NCBI GenBank assembly: GCA_004552515.1
Contig: SFOF01000012.1
Coordinates: 1-23,655, forward strand
Reading direction: 5' to 3'
Source: Clostridiales bacterium
GTDB lineage: Bacteria; Bacillota; Clostridia; Christensenellales; Aristaeellaceae
DNA: 23,655 bases
This document shows, in pieces, positions 14,340-20,446 of this stretch (its first letter is position 1; the number at the start of each line of letters is the position of its first letter). The notes below the pieces were generated by a model. That model was given only the letters and a program-made list of their open reading frames with translations. It was not told where the DNA came from and searched no databases. Made by a program: the position numbers and the translations under genes.

Positions 14340-15056
14340 CTATTGATCGGCCATATACTGATCCAGTATGTCGGAGGGCTGATCGCGCAGAAGCTGCATC
14401 GCGTGGAAAATCTGCTCCATGCGCGCGTCAGTTTCGGTGATCACGTCGGCGCACTTCTTCAGCTCCTCCACGATGAACGCCGGCGTTTCGCCCTCGGCCT
14501 TATAGCGCAGGTTGTGCTCGAGGCTCGCCCAGAAATCCATCGCCACGGTGCGGATCTGCACCTCGACGGGAATATATACCTTCGCGCCGGAGAGATAAAC
14601 CGGCACGTCGATCACCAGATGCAGGCTGCGATAGCCGTTCTCCTTGGGATTTTTAATATAGTTTTTTTCTTCAATGAGCTGAACGTCGTCCTGCTCGGTC
14701 AGCAGGCGCGCCACCGTGAATATATCCTCCACATAGCAGCACACCACGCGCACGCCCGCGATGTCGCGCAGGTTCTTTTTCGCGTTGGTCATGGACACCG
14801 GCACGCCGATTTTTTTGAGCTTGCGGCTGATGCTCTGCGGCGTCTTGACGCGCGTCTGGATATGATGGATGGGGTTGTGGCTGTGCTGCACGCGGAACTC
14901 GCTGTTGAGCGTTTCCAGCCGCCCCCGCACAAACTCTATGCCCGCGTTGTACAAAAACTGAACCTTGTTATAGGCCGTGAGCATTTCCTTGAATTCCGCG
15001 TCGAAGAGCAGCTCGTTGACCTCCTGCTCTGCGGCGGGCGTTTCCGTAAACTGCAA
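14340..15056 (-). CDS. Small alarmone synthetase (RelA/SpoT synthetase domain only)
   Basis: The chosen start is TTG at 15056, six bases after GGAAGGGA, giving 238 residues; an in-frame ATG at 15134 would add residues from a structured leader with no family match. It is a stand-alone (p)ppGpp synthetase, transferring pyrophosphate from ATP to GDP or GTP. Visible motifs: RVKTPQSISRKLKKIG at 69-84 (substrate-binding basic stretch), the metal-binding D98 in RDIAGVRVVC, NPKENGYRSLHLVI at 136-149 with the tyrosine that stacks on the guanine, and E165 in VEVQIRT, then DFWASLEHNLRYK. No HD hydrolase or TGS/ACT regulatory domain is present, so it belongs with RelP/RelQ/YjbM-like enzymes. It stops at TAG and is divergent from the methyltransferase. 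Confidence 0.92.
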   Translation of the reverse strand: MQFTETPAAEQEVNELLFDAEFKEMLTAYNKVQFLYNAGIEFVRGRLETLNSEFRVQHSHNPIHHIQTRVKTPQSISRKLKKIGVPVSMTNAKKNLRDIAGVRVVCCYVEDIFTVARLLTEQDDVQLIEEKNYIKNPKENGYRSLHLVIDVPVYLSGAKVYIPVEVQIRTVAMDFWASLEHNLRYKAEGETPAFIVEELKKCADVITETDARMEQIFHAMQLLRDQPSDILDQYMADQ

Positions 15057-15081
15057 TGAACATCCCTTCCTTCCGGAGAAA

Positions 15082-15187
15082 ACGGCGGCCGTGACGCACC
15101 CTCCCGCCGAAGCGTCATTTTCACGGGAGAACACGCGCCCTCCCGCGCAGAAAATGACCCGATCGCCCCGGCCCGATGCGCCGCCGT
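15082..15187 (-). ncRNA. Structured leader of the alarmone synthetase mRNA, unassigned
   Basis: Read on the minus strand, ACGGCGGC (15187-15180) pairs perfectly with GCCGCCGT (15089-15082), closing a domain of about 106 bases. Inside lies a long hairpin: TCATTTTC (15157-15150 in minus direction) with GAAAATGA (15122-15115) and CGGGAG with CTCCCG. A further stem, TGACGC with GCGTCA (15117-15112 and 15097-15092), shares three bases with the long hairpin and is mutually exclusive with it. TTTTCT follows the closing stem, then the ribosome binding site. The layout resembles a riboswitch or attenuator but matches none I recognise. Confidence 0.45.
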
Positions 15188-15204
15188 CCTTTCCATCCGC
15201 TTCT

Positions 15205-15233
15205 ATTATATACCGGCCAGCGCGTTAAATCAA
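15205..15233 (-). promoter_or_regulatory. Promoter of the alarmone synthetase gene
   Basis: On the minus strand TTGATT (15233-15228), a 17-base spacer and TATAAT (15210-15205) form a near-consensus promoter. It would give a leader of about 140 bases before the TTG start. Confidence 0.75.
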
Positions 15234-15279
15234 CGTTTATTTTTCGCGCTCATGGTTTTTTTATCCTTTCTGAGCGCCC

Positions 15280-15291
15280 GTATGCTATAAT
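15280..15291 (+). promoter_or_regulatory. Extended -10 promoter of the RNA methyltransferase gene
   Basis: TATAAT at 15286-15291 is preceded by TGC, an extended -10 element; no good -35 box lies 17 bases upstream. Transcription would start near 15298, about 20 bases before the ATG. Confidence 0.6.
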
Positions 15292-15319
15292 AAAGTCAAA
15301 CGCCTTTAAGGAGATCGCC

Positions 15320-16138
15320 ATGGCCAATATCATTGAAATCGCCTCTCTGGACGCGCCGGCTCTCGCGCCTTATGCCCGTCTCACCGAAGCGCAGCTGCGC
15401 GATAAGGCAAACGGCCTGTTCATCGCCGAGAGCCACAAGGTCGTTTCCCACGCGCTGGACGCGGGCTATGAGCCTGTGTCCATGCTGATGGAGCGCCGCC
15501 ACATCGAGGGCACGGGGCGCGCGCTGATCGAGCGCTGCCCGGACACGCCCGTCTATACGGCCGGCCGCGATCTGCTCGCCCGGCTCACCGGCTATGAGAT
15601 GACGCGCGGCTTTCTGTGCGCCATGCGCCGCAAGCCCCTGCCCGCGCCCGAGGAGGTCTGCCGGAGCGCGCGCCGCGTCGCCGTGCTGGAGAACATCGTC
15701 GATCCCACCAACGTGGGCGCGATCATCCGCTGCGCCGCCGCGCTGGGCTTCGACGCGGCGCTGCTCACCCCCTCCTGCTGCGATCCACTGCACCGGCGTT
15801 CCATCCGCGTGAGCATGGGCACGGTGTTTCAGCTGCCCATCGCGCGCATCGGCTCACGCGCCGCCGACTGGCCGGAGAGCGGCATGAACGCGCTGCGCGG
15901 CATGGGCTTTCGGACCGCCGCCATGGCGCTGACCGACCGTTCGCTCGCCATCGACGATCCCGCGCCCGCCGCCGAGGACAAGCTGGCCGTGATCCTCGGC
16001 TCGGAGGGCGACGGACTGGACGCGCGCACCCTTGAACAGTGCGATTACACGCTGCGCATCCCCATGGCGCACGGCGTGGATTCGCTCAACGTCGCCGCCG
16101 CGGCCGCCGTGGCGTTCTGGACGCTGCGCGCGCGATAA
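15320..16138 (+). CDS. SpoU/TrmH-family RNA 2'-O-methyltransferase
   Basis: The ATG at 15320 follows TAAGGAG and gives 272 residues. Residues 1-105 are the substrate-binding N-terminal domain seen in the RlmB/TsnR-like branch, including LRDKANGLFIAESHKVV. Residues 115-270 form the SPOUT knot: motif 1 VDPTNVGAIIRCAAALGFDA at 128-147 with the conserved asparagine and arginine, motif 2 LAVILGSEGDGLD at 222-234, and motif 3 LRIPMAHGVDSLNVAAAAAV at 245-264, where S-adenosylmethionine binds. It should methylate a ribose in rRNA or tRNA; which position cannot be read here. The gene stands alone between its own promoter and the dyad at 16151. Confidence 0.92.
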   Translation: MANIIEIASLDAPALAPYARLTEAQLRDKANGLFIAESHKVVSHALDAGYEPVSMLMERRHIEGTGRALIERCPDTPVYTAGRDLLARLTGYEMTRGFLCAMRRKPLPAPEEVCRSARRVAVLENIVDPTNVGAIIRCAAALGFDAALLTPSCCDPLHRRSIRVSMGTVFQLPIARIGSRAADWPESGMNALRGMGFRTAAMALTDRSLAIDDPAPAAEDKLAVILGSEGDGLDARTLEQCDYTLRIPMAHGVDSLNVAAAAAVAFWTLRAR

Positions 16139-16150
16139 AGGGCGAACATT

Positions 16151-16172
16151 GGACAAAAAGCGCGATTTGTCC
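16151..16172. promoter_or_regulatory. Candidate operator 1 of the TetR-like regulator
   Basis: GGACAAA (16151-16157), eight bases, TTTGTCC (16166-16172): a perfect 7+7 dyad, 24 bases upstream of the -35 box of the regulator gene. A near-identical dyad occurs at 17982-18003. No T-run follows, so it is not a terminator for the methyltransferase. Confidence 0.65.
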
Positions 16173-16195
16173 CACGGCGCGGGCGAATATTGCGC

Positions 16196-16224
16196 TTGCG
16201 GCGGCCTGAAAAGTTTGCTACAAT
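16196..16224 (+). promoter_or_regulatory. Promoter of the TetR-like regulator gene
   Basis: TTGCGG (16196-16201), a 17-base spacer and TACAAT (16219-16224), with TGC just before the -10 box. Transcription would begin near 16231. Confidence 0.65.
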
Positions 16225-16273
16225 GTTGAAATAGAAGTGTATGCGCTCTGTGCGGAAGGGAGGCGAGGCGGCC

Positions 16274-16831
16274 ATGGCGGATTCCAACATCACCAAGCGC
16301 GCGCTCGCGGCGGCGCTCAAGGAGGTCATGGAGCAAAAGCCGTTCGCGAAGATCAACGTGTCCGACATCTGCGAAAGGTGCGACATGAGCCGGAAGAGCT
16401 TCTACTATCACTTCCGCGACAAATACGACCTGCTCAACTGGATCTTCGACATGGACTTTTTCCGCATCGCGGAGGGCATGGAAACCAGCCAGCCCTGGAC
16501 GGTCATGACCACGCTGTGCGATTATTTTTACGACAACCGCGATTTCTACCGCCGCGCGCTGCGCGTCACCGGGCAGAACTCCTTTCTCGAGCACTATCGC
16601 GAAATGCTCGCGCCCATTCTGCGCGGCGTGCTCGAAAATGTGCTGGACGATTCCGAGTACATGGAGTTCCACATCGCCTTTTATCAGGACGCGCTGACCG
16701 GCGCGCTCGAGCGCTGGCTGTCCGCGCCCGACTGCGTCAGCTCGGAGGAATTCGTCCGCAGGGTCGCCTCGTGCTTCCATTCGGTCGCCCGCATCGCCGA
16801 GCTGGAGCAGGCGTCTGAAAGCAGCCTGTAA
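16274..16831 (+). CDS. TetR-like transcriptional regulator (DhaS-type)
   Basis: I place the start at the ATG at 16274, behind a purine-rich GGAAGGGAGGCGAGG; an earlier in-frame ATG at 16241 would put this site inside the gene. The product has 185 residues. Residues 8-55 are a TetR helix-turn-helix domain: ITKRALAAALKEVM, then INVSDICERCDMSRKSFYYHF with the typical S-F-Y-Y-H-F recognition helix. The C-terminal ligand and dimer domain resembles the DhaS-type TetR_C group, with DNRDFYRRAL and FHIAFYQDAL. Two matching dyads, one upstream of this gene and one between the radical-SAM-type genes, are likely its sites. A bidirectional terminator follows. The ligand is unknown. Confidence 0.9.
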   Translation: MADSNITKRALAAALKEVMEQKPFAKINVSDICERCDMSRKSFYYHFRDKYDLLNWIFDMDFFRIAEGMETSQPWTVMTTLCDYFYDNRDFYRRALRVTGQNSFLEHYREMLAPILRGVLENVLDDSEYMEFHIAFYQDALTGALERWLSAPDCVSSEEFVRRVASCFHSVARIAELEQASESSL

Positions 16832-16837
16832 AAAGCG

Positions 16838-16884
16838 CATCCCCGACGTCCGGTTCCATGTCCGGCCAGCGGGGATGTTTTTTT
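16838..16884. terminator. Bidirectional terminator
   Basis: CATCCCC (16838-16844) and GGGGATG (16871-16877) form the outer stem, with inner GTCCGG/CCGG pairing. Seven T follow on the plus strand (16878-16884), and on the minus strand CGC is followed by five T (16835-16831). It separates the TetR gene from the convergent gene at 16898. Confidence 0.85.
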
Positions 16885-16897
16885 GCGCCCTTTTCGT

Positions 16898-17914
16898 TTA
16901 CTGCGCCGCCTTTTTCGGATAGGCGGCCTTTAATATATCGCCCAGCGATTCCGTGATGAAGTTGAGCGGACGGCCGCCTCTGGAGCCGATCAGCGTGCCG
17001 CTTTCGTCGAACGCCGGCAGGCAGGCCTCGTCCGAGATCACGCTGTCGATCAGCAGCGAATCGGCGTATAGCTCCATGGGAATGGTGGCATACTTCTGCC
17101 CGGCGCGCAGCTTGCCGATGATCTCGCCCTGTCCCTCGCGCCGGCCCTCGATCACCTCGTCGGAGAGAAAGAACGTGATGAAGGGGTGCATCTCGCCCGC
17201 GTCGCGCAGAATTTCGTCATAGGGCATGTCGTCTATGCCGTCGTAGGACACGAAGAGCGCATAGAGCATCCCGCGCTCGCGCATACGGCGGCAGATTTCG
17301 GCGCTTTCCTCGCCCCAGCCCACGACAAGCATCATGTTCTTCAGCTGCGCGGCCGCGTCGAGAAACGCGTCGCTCGCGTCCTCCGGCTCGATGAAGAGCA
17401 GAAACGCGCAGTCCTTTTCCTTCTCGATCATGGGCAGCACCGCCTCGGGACGGCGCCGGACGCGCGCCATCCAGGTGTAGATGCCCTTCTCCTTTCCCTG
17501 CTCGACCAGCGATTTGTAGTCCTGCGCCATCGCGTCCCACATCTCGCCGTCTATGCGCAGCGCGATCGTCCAGGGGATGTTATAGCCGCATTTGCTCTCC
17601 TGTTCGCGAATGAGCCTCGCGCCGGCGTTTAAGCTGTTATAGCCCACGTTCATGCCAAATTCGAGCATATGCTCGAGCGTCACATGGGTGATCGTGTCCC
17701 AGATCAGGGGATAATAGCCGCTCTGCTCGTTTTGCAGCATCCGCTGCGCGGCGGTGAAAAAGCGCCTTTCAAACCGGCCCTTTGAAAAATTCAGCGCCAT
17801 ATCGATCAGGTTGCGCGTGCCGCGCTCGGGGTTGTCCTTCAGCTCGATCAGCTTTTTGCGGACAAACGTCTCGATCAGCGTCCGGGACACGCCGTGGATA
17901 ACGTCGCTTGCCAT
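16898..17914 (-). CDS. Cysteine-poor radical-SAM-like paralogue, probably without cluster
   Basis: The ATG at 17914 follows GGAAGG and gives 338 residues. It aligns by eye with the divergent radical SAM protein at 18125. Both start with a helical N-domain (HGVSRTLIETFV and LKDNPERGTRNLIDMA here; YNGVKESF and LEKNPEENLPKLMAMV there), then share SLNAGAR/SLTGSAR, YNIPW/CNIPW at residues 111-115 and EQGKEKGIYTW/RQGKEMGTYMY. Where the enzyme has CNLHCTGC, this protein has no cysteine motif, and GGEP is replaced by RVRRR. The C-terminus is shorter and lacks the SPASM cysteines. It should therefore not bind the radical cluster. It may be a partner, regulator or binding protein for the intact enzyme. 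The frame is intact with normal codon use, so it is not a pseudogene. Confidence 0.75.
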   Translation of the reverse strand: MASDVIHGVSRTLIETFVRKKLIELKDNPERGTRNLIDMALNFSKGRFERRFFTAAQRMLQNEQSGYYPLIWDTITHVTLEHMLEFGMNVGYNSLNAGARLIREQESKCGYNIPWTIALRIDGEMWDAMAQDYKSLVEQGKEKGIYTWMARVRRRPEAVLPMIEKEKDCAFLLFIEPEDASDAFLDAAAQLKNMMLVVGWGEESAEICRRMRERGMLYALFVSYDGIDDMPYDEILRDAGEMHPFITFFLSDEVIEGRREGQGEIIGKLRAGQKYATIPMELYADSLLIDSVISDEACLPAFDESGTLIGSRGGRPLNFITESLGDILKAAYPKKAAQ

Positions 17915-17951
17915 GGTTCAGCCTTCCTTTCGATAAGAGCACTTATGATAC

Positions 17952-17980
17952 AGTATAGATCAAAGCTGCTGCCGTGAACA
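17952..17980 (-). promoter_or_regulatory. Putative promoter of the radical-SAM-like gene
   Basis: On the minus strand TGTTCA (17980-17975), a 17-base spacer and TATACT (17957-17952). The -35 box is weak; the dyad at 17982-18003 lies directly next to it. Confidence 0.45.
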
Positions 17981-17981
17981 G

Positions 17982-18003
17982 TGACAAAAGCGTTAATTTG
18001 TCC
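17982..18003. promoter_or_regulatory. Candidate operator 2 of the TetR-like regulator
   Basis: TGACAAA (17982-17988), eight bases, TTTGTCC (17997-18003): the same dyad, with the same spacing, as at 16151-16172. A weaker copy, TGACAAT-N7-CGTGTCC, follows at 18011-18031. The site lies between the divergent radical-SAM-type genes, adjacent to the minus-strand -35 box. Confidence 0.65.
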
Positions 18004-18061
18004 TAAAAAGTGACAATATCGCCGCGTGTCCAGAATTTGGTCATCGCGCGCGCCTTGCCCA

Positions 18062-18090
18062 ATGACACAGGGCCGCGCCGCCGGTATAAT
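18062..18090 (+). promoter_or_regulatory. Promoter of the radical SAM gene
   Basis: ATGACA (18062-18067), a 17-base spacer and TATAAT (18085-18090). Transcription should begin near 18097. Confidence 0.7.
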
Positions 18091-18124
18091 GATCTCACAT
18101 TCAAACGAAAAGGAGCGCTCGACA

Positions 18125-19483
18125 ATGGGCTACAACGGCGTTAAGGAAAGCTTTCAGAAATTCGCGGTCAATCAGGCTCTCAAGTATCTGGAGAAGAATC
18201 CGGAGGAAAACCTGCCCAAGCTGATGGCCATGGTGGACAAGGTTACGCCTAAGGACTGGTACGTCTCCCAGCGCAACGCGGTGCGCAAAACGCTCGAGGA
18301 AAAGGGCAACTGGTATGATTTCATACTGCGCCTGTGGGATCTCGATCCCGAGGTGCGCAAGACCATCTTCCAAAACCTCATCCTCAACGCCAGCCTGACC
18401 GGCAGCGCGCGCCAGGACAAGCTGACCGCCAAATACAACTGCAACATTCCCTGGGCGATCCTGCTCGACCCCACCTCCGCCTGCAACCTGCACTGCACCG
18501 GCTGCTGGGCCGCGGAATATGGCCATTCGCTCAATCTGTCGCTGGAGACGATCGATTCGATCATCCGCCAGGGCAAGGAAATGGGCACCTATATGTACAT
18601 CTACACCGGCGGCGAACCGCTCGTGCGCAAAAAGGATCTCATCAAAATCTGCGAGATGCACCCCGACTGCGAATTTCTCTCCTTCACCAACGGCACGCTG
18701 ATCGACGAGGAATTCTGTCAGGAGATGCTGCGCGTCAAGAACTTCGTGCCGGCGATCAGCCTCGAGGGCTTCGAGGACGCCAACGACAGCCGCCGCGGCG
18801 AGGGCATCTACGACAAGGTTCAGCACGCGATGGCGCTGCTCAAGCGGCATAAGCTGCCCTTCGGCATCTCCACCTGCTACACCAGCCGCAACTACGCCGA
18901 CATTTCCAGCGAGAGGTTCTTCGATATGATCATCGAAAGCGGCGCGCTGTTCATCTGGTTCTTCCACTATATGCCGGTGGGCAACGACGCGGTGACCGAG
19001 CTGCTGCCCACGCCCGAGCAGCGCGAGACGGTCTATCGCCGCATCCGCGAGTTCCGCTCGAAAAAGGCGATCTTCAGCATGGATTTCCAGAACGACGCGG
19101 AATATGTCGGCGGCTGCATTGCCGGCGGCCGGCGCTATCTGCACATCAACGCCAAGGGCGACGTGGAGCCGTGCGTGTTCATACACTATTCCAACGTGAA
19201 CATCCACGACGTCTCGCTCCTGGACGCGCTCAGAAGCCCGCTCTTCCAGGCCTATCACGACAATCAGCCCTTCAACGACAATATGCTCCGCCCCTGCCCC
19301 ATGCTGGAGAACCCGGAGATCCTGCGCCGCCTCGTGGCCGAAACCGGCGCTGTGAACACCGACTACATGAACACCGAATCGGCCGATCACCTGTGCGGCA
19401 AATGCACGCATTACGCCGAGTGCTGGAAGCCCAAGGCCGACGAGCTGTGGCAGGCCGAGCAGGCAAAAAGGGCTGATAAGTAA
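18125..19483 (+). CDS. Radical SAM/SPASM-domain protein
   Basis: The ATG at 18125 lies ten bases after AAGGAG and gives 452 residues. Residues 1-105 form a helical N-domain shared with the paralogue at 16898. The radical SAM core starts at NIPWAILLDPTSAC; C120, C124 and C127 in CNLHCTGCW hold the 4Fe-4S cluster that cleaves S-adenosylmethionine. GGEP at 162-165 contacts the methionine part, and SFTNGT and AISLEGFED are further core strands. The C-terminal SPASM-like part has C331, C350 (in GDVEPC), C391, C424, C427 and C433, enough for one or two auxiliary clusters. No peptide substrate gene is nearby; the next gene is a PlsY-like acyltransferase. A lipid substrate is therefore an attractive inference, not shown by the sequence. 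Confidence 0.92.
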   Translation: MGYNGVKESFQKFAVNQALKYLEKNPEENLPKLMAMVDKVTPKDWYVSQRNAVRKTLEEKGNWYDFILRLWDLDPEVRKTIFQNLILNASLTGSARQDKLTAKYNCNIPWAILLDPTSACNLHCTGCWAAEYGHSLNLSLETIDSIIRQGKEMGTYMYIYTGGEPLVRKKDLIKICEMHPDCEFLSFTNGTLIDEEFCQEMLRVKNFVPAISLEGFEDANDSRRGEGIYDKVQHAMALLKRHKLPFGISTCYTSRNYADISSERFFDMIIESGALFIWFFHYMPVGNDAVTELLPTPEQRETVYRRIREFRSKKAIFSMDFQNDAEYVGGCIAGGRRYLHINAKGDVEPCVFIHYSNVNIHDVSLLDALRSPLFQAYHDNQPFNDNMLRPCPMLENPEILRRLVAETGAVNTDYMNTESADHLCGKCTHYAECWKPKADELWQAEQAKRADK

Positions 19484-19576
19484 GCAAATGTTAACCTTCT
19501 CCAGCGCGATTGCGGCAGGAATGGGGCGAGGCGCGTCGAAATAAGCAGATACGGCTCTCATCTCAGCGGTATCCGG

Positions 19577-19615
19577 GCGCAGTCCCTGTGGATTTGACGT
19601 CCGCAGGGATCGCGC
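19577..19615 (+). promoter_or_regulatory. Hairpin between radical SAM and acyltransferase genes
   Basis: GCGC (19577-19580) and TCCCTG (19583-19588) pair with CAGGGA (19604-19609) and GCGC (19612-19615), with a two-base internal loop on each side. A short TTTT follows at 19623-19626. It could be a partial terminator or attenuator within the two-gene unit. Confidence 0.45.
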
Positions 19616-19655
19616 CTCACCGTTTTACTGTCACCGCCCTCAAGGAGGATTTGTC

Positions 19656-20300
19656 ATGCTCCTCTCCCAGCTCGGTTTCGTACTGATCGGCTTTCTGTCG
19701 GGCAGCGTGCTGTTCAGCTATCACATTCCCATGTGGCTCAAGCACATAGACGTCGTGAAGGAAAGCAAAGACCACAACCCCGGCACGTCCAACGCCTTCA
19801 AATACGCGGGCGTGAACATCGGCATCCTCTGCCTGCTGGCCGATCTGGCCAAGAGCTTCCTGCCCGTGTTCTATTCGGTGCACTGTCTGGGCTTCCCCTA
19901 CGCGCTTTTGCCGCTGGTCATGGCCGCGCCGGTCGCCGGGCACGCGTTTTCGCCGTGGTACGGCTTTCACGGCGGCAAGGCCATCGCCGCGTCGTTCGGC
20001 GCTCTTTTAGGGCTTGTGCCCCACACGGGCGCGGTGCTGGTGCTGGCGTTCTGGTACATCCTCTTCTCAACGCTGATCGCCATTCAGCCGCACGAAAGGC
20101 GCACCGTGGCCGCGTTCGGCTGTACGGCGCTGACCTGCGCCGCCGCCTGCCTGATCACGCGTAGCTTCGCGCTGCTGCCGGGCTATCTGATGATCGCCGC
20201 GATTCCCATCTACCGCAACAACGAAGCGCCGGTCGAGCCGGACAACGCAAGCGCCGCCGAGCAGGCCGACGAATCGCCGCTCCCGCAGGAAAAGACATAA
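19656..20300 (+). CDS. PlsY-like glycerol-3-phosphate acyltransferase
   Basis: The ATG at 19656 follows AAGGAGG and gives 214 residues. Several membrane helices are visible, the first at residues 5-25. The three PlsY motifs can be recognised in altered form: FLSGSVLFSY at 13-22, then HNPGTSNAFKYAG in place of the usual GSGNxGATN block, and GHAFSPWYGFHGGKAIAASFG matching the phosphate-binding GGK loop. PlsY uses acyl-phosphate to acylate glycerol-3-phosphate, the first step of phospholipid synthesis. The departures suggest a specialised paralogue rather than the housekeeping copy. The C-terminal 25 residues are acidic and probably unstructured. It lies 172 bases after the radical SAM gene and ends at a terminator. 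Confidence 0.82.
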   Translation: MLLSQLGFVLIGFLSGSVLFSYHIPMWLKHIDVVKESKDHNPGTSNAFKYAGVNIGILCLLADLAKSFLPVFYSVHCLGFPYALLPLVMAAPVAGHAFSPWYGFHGGKAIAASFGALLGLVPHTGAVLVLAFWYILFSTLIAIQPHERRTVAAFGCTALTCAAACLITRSFALLPGYLMIAAIPIYRNNEAPVEPDNASAAEQADESPLPQEKT

Positions 20301-20304
20301 CGCA

Positions 20305-20341
20305 AACCGCCGCAGTCGAACGATTGCGGCGGTTTTCTTTT
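20305..20341 (+). terminator. Rho-independent terminator after the PlsY-like gene
   Basis: AACCGCCGCA (20305-20314) and TGCGGCGGTT (20325-20334) form a perfect 10-bp stem, followed by TTCTTTT. It closes the radical SAM-acyltransferase unit. Confidence 0.88.
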
Positions 20342-20384
20342 CGCTCCGCGCGGCGCAAATGCGCATCGAGCCGCGATCAATATT

Positions 20385-20423
20385 GAAAACGCCCCGCCTC
20401 GGCAATCGGTCGAAGCGGGGCGT
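20385..20423 (-). terminator. Terminator of the trkA-trkH operon
   Basis: ACGCCCCGC (20389-20397) and GCGGGGCGT (20415-20423) form a 9-bp stem with further TCG/CGA pairing inside. On the minus strand it is followed by TTTTC. Confidence 0.75.
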
Positions 20424-20446
20424 ATTTTGCGATGCGCCCGGCCGGC

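Noticed and set aside
18101..19561. A 486-codon minus-strand frame opposite the radical SAM gene
   Set aside because: Composition is typical of an antisense shadow, and the plus strand carries CxxxCxxC and SPASM cysteines with a proper start.
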